Assembly: GCF_001665685.1 (NCBI RefSeq)
Contig: NZ_LZTB01000028.1
Location: 62,001-126,000, forward strand
Reading direction: 5' to 3'
DNA length: 64,000 nt
DNA from: Mycobacterium sp. 852013-50091_SCH5140682
GTDB taxonomy: Bacteria; Actinomycetota; Actinomycetes; Mycobacteriales; Mycobacteriaceae
In this document: one piece after another, positions 36,988 through 47,061 of the stretch
Layout of the letters: each line of letters begins with the position of its first letter
How positions within the stretch are numbered: position 1 is the stretch's first letter
Notes under the pieces: model-generated
What the model saw: the letters and a program-made list of their open reading frames with translations, nothing else
What the model was told of the DNA's origin: nothing
The model's database searches: none
Program-made: the position numbers and the translations under genes

Positions 36988-38193
36988 ATGACTGCGCCCG
37001 AGGTCCTGCCGCCACTGCACATGCGGCGCAACGCCTTCGATCCGACACCGTACTTGCGGGAGGTCCGTGAGACCGACGGGGTGCGCACCGTCGTCAACGC
37101 GCTGGGCATGTCGGTGCATCTGGTCACCCGGCACGACGACGTCAAGATGGTGCTGGCCGATCACGAACGGTTCTCCAACAGCAGGCCACCGGGGTTCGCG
37201 CTGCCGGGTGCTCCGGAGATGTCCGACGACGAGCAGGCCAGCGCCCGGGCCGGCAACCTGCTGGGGCTCGACCCGCCGGAGCATCAGCGGCTGCGCCGCA
37301 TGCTCACCGCGGAGTTCACCATCCGCCGGATGAACCGGCTGGAGCCACGGATCGTCGAGATCGTCGAGGCGCAACTGGACGCCATGGCCGCCGCGGGGCC
37401 GCCCACCGATCTGGTGGCCGATTTCGCCCTGCCCATACCGTCCCTGGTGATCTGCGAGCTGCTCGGTGTTCCCTACGCGGACCGCGACGATTTCCAGCAA
37501 CGCTCCACCCGACAGCTCGACCTGTCCGCACCGATTCCCGAACGCCTCAAATTGCAGCGCCAGGGCCGCGAGTACATGCGCCGCCTGGTCGAGAGCGCCC
37601 GCCGCGATCCGGGTGAGGACATCCTCGGCATGCTGGTGCGCCAACACGGCGACGAGCTCAGCGACGACGAACTGATCGGGATCGCGGGGTTGCTGCTGCT
37701 CGCCGGGCACGAGACGACGTCGAACATGTTGGGACTGGGCGTACTTGCGCTGCTCCGCCACCCCGACCAGCTCGCGGCGGTGCGCGACGACCCCGATGCC
37801 GTCGGCCCGGCGGTCGAGGAGTTGTTGCGCTGGCTGTCGATCGTGCAGAACGCGATCCCGCGCATCACCACCACCGCGGTCGAGATCGCCGGAGTCCGGA
37901 TACCGGCCGGTGAGCTGGTGTTCGCGTCGTTGCCGTCGGGCAACCGGGATCCCGAGTTCATCGACTCCCCAGACGTTCTCGACATCCGCCGCGGCGCGCC
38001 GGGACACCTGGCCTTCGGCCACGGCGTGCACCACTGCCTGGGCGCTCCGCTGGCCCGCATGGAGATGCGGATAGCGTTCCCCGCGCTGCTGCGGCGCTTT
38101 CCCCGGCTGGCCCTCGCCGAACCGTTCGACGAGGTGTCCTACCGGTCGTTCCACTTCATCTACGGGCTGCGATCGCTCGCGGTAACGTGGTGA
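36988..38193 (+). CDS. cytochrome P450
   Basis: 401 residues, soluble bacterial type. The oxygen-activation helix I motif is LLLAGHETTSNML, the ExxR helix K pair is EELLRWLSIVQ, and the haem-binding loop is FGHGVHHCLGAPLARMEM with Cys350 as thiolate ligand. The adjacent HxxxR-type LDPPEHQRLRRM lies near residue 90. Resembles actinobacterial CYP105/CYP107-type enzymes. A small ferredoxin gene overlaps its 3' end region and is the likely electron donor; an NAD(P)H ferredoxin reductase is not encoded nearby. Substrate unknown. Confidence 0.93.
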   Translation: MTAPEVLPPLHMRRNAFDPTPYLREVRETDGVRTVVNALGMSVHLVTRHDDVKMVLADHERFSNSRPPGFALPGAPEMSDDEQASARAGNLLGLDPPEHQRLRRMLTAEFTIRRMNRLEPRIVEIVEAQLDAMAAAGPPTDLVADFALPIPSLVICELLGVPYADRDDFQQRSTRQLDLSAPIPERLKLQRQGREYMRRLVESARRDPGEDILGMLVRQHGDELSDDELIGIAGLLLLAGHETTSNMLGLGVLALLRHPDQLAAVRDDPDAVGPAVEELLRWLSIVQNAIPRITTTAVEIAGVRIPAGELVFASLPSGNRDPEFIDSPDVLDIRRGAPGHLAFGHGVHHCLGAPLARMEMRIAFPALLRRFPRLALAEPFDEVSYRSFHFIYGLRSLAVTW

Positions 38194-38198
38194 GCGCC

Positions 38199-38390
38199 AT
38201 GAGGATTGAAGCGGATCGCGACGCCTGCATCGCATCGGGCAACTGCGTGATGGTCGCCGGGGCGGTGTTCGACCAGGACGACGACGGCGTGGTGCAGCCT
38301 CTGGTGCACGAGGTTCCCGACGCCGAACTGGACCACGCCCGCGAAGCCGTCAGACTGTGCCCCGCCAGCGCGTTACGCCTCGTGGACTGA
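38199..38390 (+). CDS. 3Fe-4S type ferredoxin
   Basis: 63 residues from the ATG at 38199; upstream in-frame GTGs at 38187 and 38190 would overlap the P450 stop. The motif CIASGNC (Cys-x5-Cys) followed by LCPASAL gives the three cysteines of a [3Fe-4S] ferredoxin of the type paired with actinobacterial P450s. It passes single electrons to the P450 encoded immediately upstream. The 3' end overlaps the convergent membrane protein gene by 18 bp. Confidence 0.92.
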   Translation: MRIEADRDACIASGNCVMVAGAVFDQDDDGVVQPLVHEVPDAELDHAREAVRLCPASALRLVD

Positions 38391-39029
38391 CTCCCCCGGC
38401 AGGTCGATCACACCGGCGCGGATCAGCACCAGCACACTGACCACCAGGACCCACGCCGGGAATGCCAACGTCAGCCACATGGACACGTCGCCGGCCACCA
38501 GCAGTCCGACGGCCAGCACGTAGCTGGTGATCACGAGCCAGTGCGGCATGAGACCGGTCTTGAGCCAGATGGTGGCCAGCGAGATCATGAAGACCGCGGC
38601 CATCCGCACCGCGTAGGTCTTCGAGATGGTCAGCAGGACGAACTGGCCGAAGGTCGCCACGCTCGGATCCATCGCGCCGCCACTGTGTTCCAGCCCGGCA
38701 CCCACCCCGGCTGCCACGAAGAGCATGGCCAGGAACAGCGTGCCGCTGCCGACGAAGACCGTCGAGAAGAACCTGTCCTCGTAGCGGCCGAGGCCGTCGC
38801 GCATGACACCCATGAACCACAGGAAGGTGATGCCCGCGAACGGCATGATCGTCGCTGCCGCTCGGAGATTGGCGCTGCCGGTGACCAGCCACTGCGAACC
38901 GGGCTCGGCGCCCTCCGGCAGCGCGGTGCGGATCAGGATCAGCGCCGTCCCACACAGTAGGGCGAACAGAACGCCGGCGAGTGCTGCCGCACGGGGCGTG
39001 GAGAGTCGACGCAGATGCTGTTGAGCCAC
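38373..39029 (-). CDS. conserved membrane protein
   Basis: 218 residues from the GTG at 39029; a start further upstream would overlap the thioesterase gene. About six membrane segments: LAGVLFALLCGTALILI near 14-30, ATIMPFAGITFLWFMGVM near 59, TVFVGSGTLFLAMLFVAAGVGAGL near 90, then VFMISLATIWLKTGL, VITSYVLAVGLLVAGDVSMWL and PAWVLVVSVLVLIRAG. No family with a known function recognised. Reads away from the thioesterase and purA genes on the same strand and converges on the ferredoxin gene. Confidence 0.75.
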   Translation of the reverse strand: MAQQHLRRLSTPRAAALAGVLFALLCGTALILIRTALPEGAEPGSQWLVTGSANLRAAATIMPFAGITFLWFMGVMRDGLGRYEDRFFSTVFVGSGTLFLAMLFVAAGVGAGLEHSGGAMDPSVATFGQFVLLTISKTYAVRMAAVFMISLATIWLKTGLMPHWLVITSYVLAVGLLVAGDVSMWLTLAFPAWVLVVSVLVLIRAGVIDLPGESVHEA

Positions 39030-39048
39030 CGCGTCATGTTCGCACGGC

Positions 39049-40985
<1,937 letters not shown>

Positions 40986-41055
40986 CTATCTCCGCGTCTT
41001 GAACTGGCGCAGCCGGTAGGTCACCTTATCCCAGCGCACGCGAGGAGCACACATT

Positions 41056-41646
41056 TTGTCCAACCAGACGCCCGATGCGCCTGGTGTCGCAGTCTTCGGC
41101 AGCGCCGTGCCGAGTCCGCTGCGCGGCCTGCCGACCGTCGAGCTCGACGGCGTCGCCACCCGGCGCCGGGTCATCGTCGCAGGTGGAACGGCCGAGCTGG
41201 CCGCTGTGCTGACCGCGTTGCTGCGGGCCGAGCGGCTCGATGTCGAGGTTGCCCATGCCACCGGCTACCTGTCCGCACGTCGTGCACTCCGTGCCCCGGC
41301 CCGCCGCGTGCCACTGATCCGCGACGAGACCGGGGCGGTCATCGTGTCCGCTGCCCAGTGGCGGGGCGTCGACGGCGGGCCACTGCACGGCGAGGCGGTG
41401 GTCGACGATCATCTGCTGTTCGACGGCGACGTCCCGGGTGTGCGGGTGGAACCCACGCTCGCCATGCCCGGTCTGCGCGCGGCCGTGCTCACCGAACGCG
41501 GGCGCCCCCGCACCTGGGTCACCGGGCGGGCCGCCCAGCTGGGCACCACCGGTGCCCAGGTCACGCGTGACGGCGTGGCGGTGCCGCGCAAGGTGCGCCG
41601 TTCGACGTTCTACCGCCACACCGAGGGTTGGCTACGGGTCGGCTGA
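41056..41646 (+). CDS. conserved mycobacterial protein (Rv0358-like)
   Basis: 196 residues from a TTG start. The TTG is chosen because GAGGAG lies 8 nt upstream and no ATG or GTG is available near it. The sequence has alternating Val/Ala-rich strands (RRVIVAGGTAELAAVLTALLRAERLDVEVAHA) and a C-terminal RSTFYRHTEGWLRVG, with no membrane spans or known catalytic motif. The gene is divergent from purA and upstream of the M50 protease gene, as Rv0358 is in M. tuberculosis. Function unknown. Confidence 0.85.
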   Translation: MSNQTPDAPGVAVFGSAVPSPLRGLPTVELDGVATRRRVIVAGGTAELAAVLTALLRAERLDVEVAHATGYLSARRALRAPARRVPLIRDETGAVIVSAAQWRGVDGGPLHGEAVVDDHLLFDGDVPGVRVEPTLAMPGLRAAVLTERGRPRTWVTGRAAQLGTTGAQVTRDGVAVPRKVRRSTFYRHTEGWLRVG

Positions 41647-41662
41647 GCAGCGCAGCAACCGG

Positions 41663-41668
41663 TAGCGT
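41663..41668 (+). promoter_or_regulatory. -10 element of a probable leaderless M50 protease transcript
   Basis: TAGCGT fits TANNNT and lies exactly 6 nt before the GTG at 41675; no Shine-Dalgarno intervenes. This supports the GTG as start and a leaderless mRNA separate from the upstream gene. Confidence 0.5.
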
Positions 41669-41674
41669 CGAATC

Positions 41675-42454
41675 GTGAACATCCGTCCGCTGCATCAATC
41701 GGTGCGCCCGAGCCCGGTCTTCCTGGCCGTCGTCGCCATCACCGCCGCGGGCGGCGTGGCCGCGTGGCTGGCCGGCGACACCGTGCGGCCGCTGTCCTAC
41801 GCCGGTGTGTTCGTGCTGGTGGTGGCGGGCTGGCTGGTGTCGCTGTGCCTGCACGAATTCGGGCACGCGTTCACGGCGTGGCGCTTCGGCGACCATGACG
41901 TCGCGGTGCGCGGCTACCTGACCCTCAACCCACTCAAGTATTCGCACCCCATGCTGTCGCTGGGTTTGCCCGTGCTGTTCATCGCGCTCGGCGGTATCGG
42001 GTTTCCCGGCGGGGCGGTGTACGTGCGCACGTCGTGGATGACGGCCCGCCAGCGAACGATCGTGAGCCTGGCCGGCCCGGCGGCCAACCTGGTGCTCGCG
42101 GTCCTGCTGCTCACGGCCACCCGGTTGTTCTACGACCCGGCGCACGGCGTGTTCTGGTCCGGGCTGGCATTCCTGGGTTTCCTGCAGGTCACCGCGCTGG
42201 TGCTGAACCTGCTGCCGATCCCGGGACTGGACGGCTACAGCGCGCTGGAACCCCACCTGAGCCCCGAGACGCAACGCGCACTTGAGCCGGCCAAGCAGTG
42301 GAGTTTCTTCATCCTGCTGATCCTGCTCATCACGCCGGCCCTCAACCGGTGGTTCTTCGGCCTGGTCTACTGGGCCTGCGAACTGTCCGGTGTGCCGCGA
42401 TTCCTGATGCAGATCGGCGGGCAGCTGACGCGGTTCTGGTCAGCCTGGATGTAG
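41675..42454 (+). CDS. site-2 protease-like membrane metallopeptidase (M50 family)
   Basis: 259 residues from GTG. Six or so membrane spans. The zinc motif HExxH is LCLHEFGHAFTAW (about residues 64-76) within the second span region, and the third ligand motif is NLLPIPGLDGYSAL (LxPxxxxDG) near residue 187, both on membrane segments as in site-2 proteases. Expected to cleave substrates within the membrane. Corresponds to M. tuberculosis Rv0359. Substrate unknown; it is not the PDZ-containing RseP-type, as no PDZ insert is present. Confidence 0.9.
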   Translation: MNIRPLHQSVRPSPVFLAVVAITAAGGVAAWLAGDTVRPLSYAGVFVLVVAGWLVSLCLHEFGHAFTAWRFGDHDVAVRGYLTLNPLKYSHPMLSLGLPVLFIALGGIGFPGGAVYVRTSWMTARQRTIVSLAGPAANLVLAVLLLTATRLFYDPAHGVFWSGLAFLGFLQVTALVLNLLPIPGLDGYSALEPHLSPETQRALEPAKQWSFFILLILLITPALNRWFFGLVYWACELSGVPRFLMQIGGQLTRFWSAWM

Positions 42455-42459
42455 CAGGC

Positions 42460-42891
42460 CTAGAGGTCGGCGAGCACTGCCCGCAGCGCGTCGGCGAGGC
42501 CACCGCGGCCCGGTACGTAGAACGGCCCGACACCGTCGGCGAGCAGCATCCGCAACCGCGCCACCCCGTGCGCGCGCACCGGCCGAGGGCCTTCCAGCCG
42601 CAGCCGGATCTCCTCGATCTGGTCGACGGCCGACATCACCGCGCCGAGGTGCGTCGGGATCCGCGACGAATAGAAAATCGGGTCGGCTTCTGCTCGCTGC
42701 ACCGCCAGGCCCAGCGTCTCGGCCAGCTCATGGCGGTGCCGATCGGAGGTCAGCCGCTCGACGTGCATGGCCAACGCGCTGCCCGGCTCGATGATCACGC
42801 CGTCGAGGAGCTGCTGGTCGTAGCGCCAGGCGAACACCCGCGCAGCCAGCCGGGCCAGCGCGGATCCATCGAAGGCGTTGTCGTAACTCAT
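42460..42891 (-). CDS. hypothetical protein
   Basis: 143 residues from the ATG at 42891 (MSYDNAFDGSALARLAARVFAWRYDQQLLDG); a longer reading upstream is not supported. Mostly helical: ERLTSDRHRHELAETLGLAVQRAEADP and VMSAVDQIEEIRLRLEGP, closing RGGLADALRAVLADL. No motif, signal peptide or membrane span. It converges on the M50 protease gene (5 bp gap) and is divergent from the CDF exporter gene. Not recognised. Confidence 0.65.
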   Translation of the reverse strand: MSYDNAFDGSALARLAARVFAWRYDQQLLDGVIIEPGSALAMHVERLTSDRHRHELAETLGLAVQRAEADPIFYSSRIPTHLGAVMSAVDQIEEIRLRLEGPRPVRAHGVARLRMLLADGVGPFYVPGRGGLADALRAVLADL

Positions 42892-42987
42892 CTCGAACAG
42901 CACAACGGGCGCGCTCGCTGCGCAATTCCGAAACTGCGGCGAAGGTGACAGGCTCGCCGAACCCGTGGCGAACGTGACACTTGCGAC

Positions 42988-43010
42988 ATATGCGAGTATG
43001 CGCATATATT
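42988..43010 (+). promoter_or_regulatory. ArsR/SmtB-type operator overlapping the CDF promoter
   Basis: ATATGCG-AGTATG-CGCATAT (42988-43007) is a perfect 7-bp inverted repeat with 6-bp spacer, the layout of metal-sensing ArsR/SmtB operators. Its right arm overlaps TATATT (43005-43010), a TANNNT -10 element exactly 6 nt before the ATG at 43017, so repressor binding would block a leaderless CDF transcript. Upstream, GGCGAASGTGACA occurs twice (42938-42950 and 42967-42979). The regulator is not encoded in the window. Confidence 0.6.
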
Positions 43011-43016
43011 GCGTCC

Positions 43017-43913
43017 ATGGGTGCAGGCCACGATCACAGCCATTCGACGGACACGCGCGTCAGCCGCATGGTCATGGCTGCCGCCATCCTGTCGATCTTC
43101 TTCGTCGTCGAACTGGTCACCGCGCTGACCATCAACTCCATCGCGCTGCTCGCGGACGCCGGACACATGCTGACCGACCTGGTCGCGATGTTCATGGGCC
43201 TGACGGCGGTGCTGCTGGCCCGCAAGGGCAGCTCATCGCCGGCCCGCACGTACGGCTGGCACCGCGCCGAGGTGTTCACCGCCGTCGCCAACGCCGTACT
43301 GCTGCTCGGCGTCGCGGGTTTCATCCTCTACGAGGCGTTCGAACGGCTCGGCGACGCACCAGACATTCCCGGTGTGCCGATGATCGTCGTGGCGCTCGTC
43401 GGGCTGCTGGCCAACGCCGTCGTGGTGCTGATGCTGCGCTCGCACTCCGAAAGCAGCCTCGCGGTCAAGGGTGCGTACATGGAGGTGGTCGCCGACACCG
43501 TCGGCAGCATCGGGGTGCTGATCGCCGGCATCGTCACGGTCACCACCGGATGGCCCTACGCCGACGTGGTGGTCGCGGTGCTGGTGGCGCTGTGGGTGCT
43601 GCCCCGCGCCATCTCCCTGGCGCGCGCCGCGCTGCGCATCCTGAGCGAGTCCTCGCCCCGCCACATCGACGTCGAGGAGCTGCGCAGCGCGCTCGGCGAG
43701 GTGGTCGGCGTCACCGGTGTGCACGATCTGCACGTGTGGACGCTCGTGCCCGGCAAAGACATGGTCACCGCACACCTAACCAGCACCGCCGACGCGGCAG
43801 CAGTGCTCGACGGCGCCCGCGCGGTGCTCACCGCTCGTGGCCTGGAACACGCCACGGTGCAGGTGGAGGCGCCCGGCACGAGCGGGGACTGCCCCTGCGA
43901 ATCGACGTGGTGA
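43017..43913 (+). CDS. cation diffusion facilitator, metal exporter
   Basis: 298 residues from the ATG at 43017; an upstream TTG lies inside the operator. The His/Asp-rich start GAGHDHSHSTDTRVSR is followed by six membrane spans. Zn-binding residues HxxxD appear in ALLADAGHMLTDLVAMF (span 2) and in MEVVADTVGSIGVL (span 5); the cytoplasmic C-terminal domain has GVHDLHVWTLVPGKDMVTAHL with the usual histidine and aspartate. Exports divalent metal (Zn2+, possibly Co2+ or Cd2+) in exchange for protons. Ends with a Cys-containing tail (GDCPCESTW). The operator directly upstream suggests metal-responsive control. Confidence 0.93.
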   Translation: MGAGHDHSHSTDTRVSRMVMAAAILSIFFVVELVTALTINSIALLADAGHMLTDLVAMFMGLTAVLLARKGSSSPARTYGWHRAEVFTAVANAVLLLGVAGFILYEAFERLGDAPDIPGVPMIVVALVGLLANAVVVLMLRSHSESSLAVKGAYMEVVADTVGSIGVLIAGIVTVTTGWPYADVVVAVLVALWVLPRAISLARAALRILSESSPRHIDVEELRSALGEVVGVTGVHDLHVWTLVPGKDMVTAHLTSTADAAAVLDGARAVLTARGLEHATVQVEAPGTSGDCPCESTW

Positions 43914-43986
43914 CCCTGCGTGAGGACCCGGGCACCGAGCAGGTGCCGGGCCGCGTCGCTTAGACCCTTAGACCCCCTCGGGCCGG

Positions 43987-44403
43987 TCAGCCCAGCCCGA
44001 GCTCGGCGCGCGCCGACGGATCGCAGTCGTCGAGCAGGTCAAGGCACCGCTGGAACTCGTCGGTCTCGCCGATGTCGTCGGCCGCGCGGGCCAGCGCCGC
44101 GACACAACGCAGGAATCCCTGATTGGGCTCATGGCTGAACGGCACCGGGCCGAAGCCCTTCCACCCGTTGCGGCGCAGCTGGTCCAACCCGCGGTGGTAG
44201 CCCGTGCGGGCATAGGCGTAGGCGGTCACCGCCTTGTCGTCTGCGAGCGCGTCCTCGGCCAGCACGGCCCACGCGATCGATGCCGACGGATGCGCCGCAG
44301 CCACCACAGCGGGCTTCTCCCCCGCCGCGAGTTCATCCTCGGCATCGGGGTCGCCCGGGAGCAACACTGGATCCGGTCCTAGCAGATCACCCATCCGCGT
44401 CAT
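43987..44403 (-). CDS. DUF3151 family protein
   Basis: 138 residues from the ATG at 44403. Actinobacterial DUF3151 signature segments: MGDLLGPDPVLLPGDPDAEDEL, SIAWAVLAEDALAD, AYAYARTGYHRGLDQLRRNGWKGFGPVPFSHEPN and FQRCLDLLDDCDPSARAELGL. Largely helical, no signal peptide. Corresponds to M. tuberculosis Rv0360c. Divergent from the Rv0361-like gene with 64 bp between starts. Function unknown. Confidence 0.9.
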   Translation of the reverse strand: MTRMGDLLGPDPVLLPGDPDAEDELAAGEKPAVVAAAHPSASIAWAVLAEDALADDKAVTAYAYARTGYHRGLDQLRRNGWKGFGPVPFSHEPNQGFLRCVAALARAADDIGETDEFQRCLDLLDDCDPSARAELGLG

Positions 44404-44467
44404 GGGCCTATTGTGCACCGGCCTATAAGCTCCACCGGTAGCGACGTACGGGAGGACCGCAACAGGG

Positions 44468-45229
44468 ATGTCGAATCCATCGGAGCCGGACGACGCCGGT
44501 AGGCCGGGGCGAGCAGACGACCAGACCGAGCAGATGAGGGTGGACGCCGAGTCCGAGGCCACCACCGAGATCATCGGCTCCGCGACCGCCATGACGGAAG
44601 CGGCGCAGCAGCACGACGAACGACGCTTCACCGCCCCATCGGGTTTTGACGGTTCGACGCAGAAGATCGACACCCCGCCGGACCCGGAAACCGAGGTGTT
44701 CGCCCCACCGACGGCAAAGGCCGCGGCTCCCCAGATGATTCCGCCGCGGGACGGGGCGCCGCCACCGCCCGCGTCCGAGGCGCCGTCCCGGCGCAGTTGG
44801 GGCTGGGTGATCGCGGTCCTGCTGGTGATCGCCGCGCTGGTGGCCATCGCGATCCTGGGCACCGTGCTGCTCACCCGCAACTCCACGGCGTCGGCGCAGG
44901 AAGACAAGGTGCGCGCGACCATAGAGAACTTCGACGCCGCGGTCCAGAGCGGTGATCTGGCCACCCTGCGGTCCATCACCTGCGGCAGCACGCGCGACAA
45001 CTACGTCAACTACGACCAGCAGGCCTGGGATGAAACCCATGCCCGGGTGGCGGCGGCCAAGCAGTACCCCGTGGTGTCCAGCGTCGACCAGGTGGTGGTC
45101 CACGACGACCACGCCGAGGCCAACGTCACCACCTTCATGGCGTTCGCGCCTCAGACGCGGTCGACGCGCAGCTTCGACCTGCAGTTCCGCGACGATCAGT
45201 GGAAGATCTGCCAGGCCCCCACGGGCTGA
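44468..45229 (+). CDS. membrane-anchored protein (Rv0361-like)
   Basis: 253 residues. A disordered acidic and proline-rich cytoplasmic part (residues 1-112) is followed by a single membrane span near 114-136 (WGWVIAVLLVIAALVAIAILGTVLL). The outer domain begins after TRNSTASAQEDKVRATIENFDAAVQSGDLATLRSITCG and resembles the DUF4878/NTF2-like outer domains common in mycobacteria. GGGAGGA lies about 16 nt and ACAGGG just upstream of the ATG. Corresponds to M. tuberculosis Rv0361; the next gene in that species, mgtE, is absent here. Function unknown. Confidence 0.85.
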   Translation: MSNPSEPDDAGRPGRADDQTEQMRVDAESEATTEIIGSATAMTEAAQQHDERRFTAPSGFDGSTQKIDTPPDPETEVFAPPTAKAAAPQMIPPRDGAPPPPASEAPSRRSWGWVIAVLLVIAALVAIAILGTVLLTRNSTASAQEDKVRATIENFDAAVQSGDLATLRSITCGSTRDNYVNYDQQAWDETHARVAAAKQYPVVSSVDQVVVHDDHAEANVTTFMAFAPQTRSTRSFDLQFRDDQWKICQAPTG

Positions 45230-45239
45230 CCAGCCCTGA

Positions 45240-46277
45240 CTAGCCTGCGGTCACGCTGCGGCCCGCGCTGTGCAGGTCGTTGCAGGCCTCGGTCACGCGC
45301 TCGGTCATGGAGGCCTCGGCCTTCTTGAGGTAGGTGCGCGGGTCGTAGGTCTTCTTGTTGCCAACCTCGCCGTCGACCTTGAGCACACCGTCGTAATTGG
45401 TGAACATGTGCGCGGCGATCGGACGGGTGAAGGCGTACTGCGTATCGGTGTCGACGTTCATCTTCACCACGCCGTACTTCAGCGAATCCTCGATCTCGGA
45501 CTTGAGCGAACCTGAGCCGCCGTGGAAGACGAAGTCGAAAGGCTTTGCGTCGCTGGACAATCCGAGCTTCTTCGCGGCTACCCGCTGCCCCTCGGCCAGC
45601 ACCTCGGGCTTGAGCACCACGTTGCCGGGCTTGTACACACCGTGCACGTTGCCGAACGTCGCCGCCAGCAGGTACCGGCCCTTCTCACCGGCGCCCAGGG
45701 CGTCGATGGTCTTCTCGAAGTCCTCCGGGCTGGTGTAGAGCTTCTCGTTGATCTCGGCTTCGACGCCGTCCTCCTCGCCGCCGACCACGCCGATCTCCAC
45801 CTCGAGGATGATCTTGGCGGCCGCAGCGAGCTTGAGCAGGTCCTGGGCGATGGCCAGGTTCTCGTCGATCGGTATCGCCGAGCCGTCCCACATGTGCGAC
45901 TGGAACAGCGGGTTGCGCCCGGCGGCCACCCGCTCGGCGGAGATGGCCAGCAGCGGCCGGACATAGGTGTCCAGCTTGTCCTTGGGACAGTGGTCGGTGT
46001 GCAGCGCGACGGTGATCGGATACTTGTCGGCGATCACGTGGGCGAACTCGGCCAGCGCAACAGCGCCGGTGACCATGTCCTTGACCCCCAGGCCCGAGCC
46101 GAACTCCGCACCACCGGTGGAGAACTGGATGATGCCGTCACTGCCCGCATCGGCGAAGCCCTTGATTGCCGCGTTGATGCTCTCCGACCCGACGCAGTTG
46201 ATCGCAGGGAACGCGAACGAATGCTCCTTGGCCCGGCCCAGCATCTCGGCGTAGACCTCGGGAGTGGCGATGGGCAT
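45240..46277 (-). CDS. fba: class II fructose-bisphosphate aldolase
   Basis: 345 residues from the ATG at 46277, one residue from the M. tuberculosis enzyme (Rv0363c). Cleaves fructose 1,6-bisphosphate to two triose phosphates; Zn2+-dependent. Metal ligands are in VALHTDHCPKDKL, EVEIGVVGGEEDGVE, ATFGNVHGVYKPGN and FHGGSGS, and the phosphate-binding NVDTDTQYAF closes the barrel. A longer upstream reading overlaps the DedA gene and is rejected. It converges with the Rv0361-like gene (10 bp) and is divergent from the DedA gene. Confidence 0.97.
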   Translation of the reverse strand: MPIATPEVYAEMLGRAKEHSFAFPAINCVGSESINAAIKGFADAGSDGIIQFSTGGAEFGSGLGVKDMVTGAVALAEFAHVIADKYPITVALHTDHCPKDKLDTYVRPLLAISAERVAAGRNPLFQSHMWDGSAIPIDENLAIAQDLLKLAAAAKIILEVEIGVVGGEEDGVEAEINEKLYTSPEDFEKTIDALGAGEKGRYLLAATFGNVHGVYKPGNVVLKPEVLAEGQRVAAKKLGLSSDAKPFDFVFHGGSGSLKSEIEDSLKYGVVKMNVDTDTQYAFTRPIAAHMFTNYDGVLKVDGEVGNKKTYDPRTYLKKAEASMTERVTEACNDLHSAGRSVTAG

Positions 46278-46368
46278 GACAGTGTCCTTTCCTGTCCCAT
46301 GCTGATTGTTGCGGCGCAGGTTCTCGCAGGTGCGGGGCGGTGACAGGGCGCAGGTACCCTTGGGACTC

Positions 46369-47061
46369 GTGATCGCCACCGCCATCCCAGAGGTTACGAC
46401 CAATCTGGCGCTGATGCCGAGTTTCATGGATCCGCTCAACCTCATCGGATACTTCGGCGCGTGGGCGCTGGTCGGCATCCTCGTGGTGGTGTTCGTCGAG
46501 TCCGGAGTCCTGTTCCCGATCCTGCCCGGCGACTCGCTGTTGTTCGTGGCGGGCATGCTCGCGGCGGGCACCGCGGCCCGGGGAATCGACGCCCAGGCGA
46601 ACTTCCAGCTGTGGCAGCTGCTGGTGTTCATCCCGCTCGCCGCGATCCTCGGTGGGCAGGTCGGCTATTTCATCGGGCGCACCATCGGCACGTCGATGTT
46701 CAAGCCCGACGCGAAGGTGCTCAAACAGCGCTATCTCGACGAGGCACATGCGTTCTTCGAGCAGCGTGGCCCGTTCGCCATCGTGATCGCGCGTTTCGTG
46801 CCGATCGTGCGGACCCTGGCCCCATTGACCGCGGGCGCCGCGAAGATGCGCTATTCGGTGTTCACGACCTTCAACGTCCTGGGTGCGGTGGTCTGGGGCG
46901 TCGGCCTGATCCTGCTGGGTTACTGGCTGGGCCAGTTCACCATCATCCAGAAGCTGCTGGAACCCATCTTCATCGTCATCGTGCTCGCCTCGGTCGCACC
47001 GATGTTCTTCGAGTGGCTCAAGCGTCGCCGCGCGGCGAAGGACGCCACCGAGACCTCTTAG
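46369..47061 (+). CDS. DedA family membrane protein
   Basis: 230 residues from the GTG at 46369 (VIATAIPEVTTNLALM); alternative ATG at 46414. DedA/SNARE-associated (VTT) domain: VFVESGVLFPILPGDSLLFVAGMLA, GGQVGYFIGRTIGTSMF and the conserved FIARFVPIVRT-like IARFVPIVRTLAPLTAGAAKMRYSVF. Four to five membrane and re-entrant segments and a basic C-terminal tail (WLKRRRAAKD). DedA proteins take part in flipping of undecaprenyl phosphate or phospholipids and in membrane homeostasis. Corresponds to M. tuberculosis Rv0364; its stop overlaps the convergent coxE stop by 4 bp. Confidence 0.92.
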   Translation: MIATAIPEVTTNLALMPSFMDPLNLIGYFGAWALVGILVVVFVESGVLFPILPGDSLLFVAGMLAAGTAARGIDAQANFQLWQLLVFIPLAAILGGQVGYFIGRTIGTSMFKPDAKVLKQRYLDEAHAFFEQRGPFAIVIARFVPIVRTLAPLTAGAAKMRYSVFTTFNVLGAVVWGVGLILLGYWLGQFTIIQKLLEPIFIVIVLASVAPMFFEWLKRRRAAKDATETS

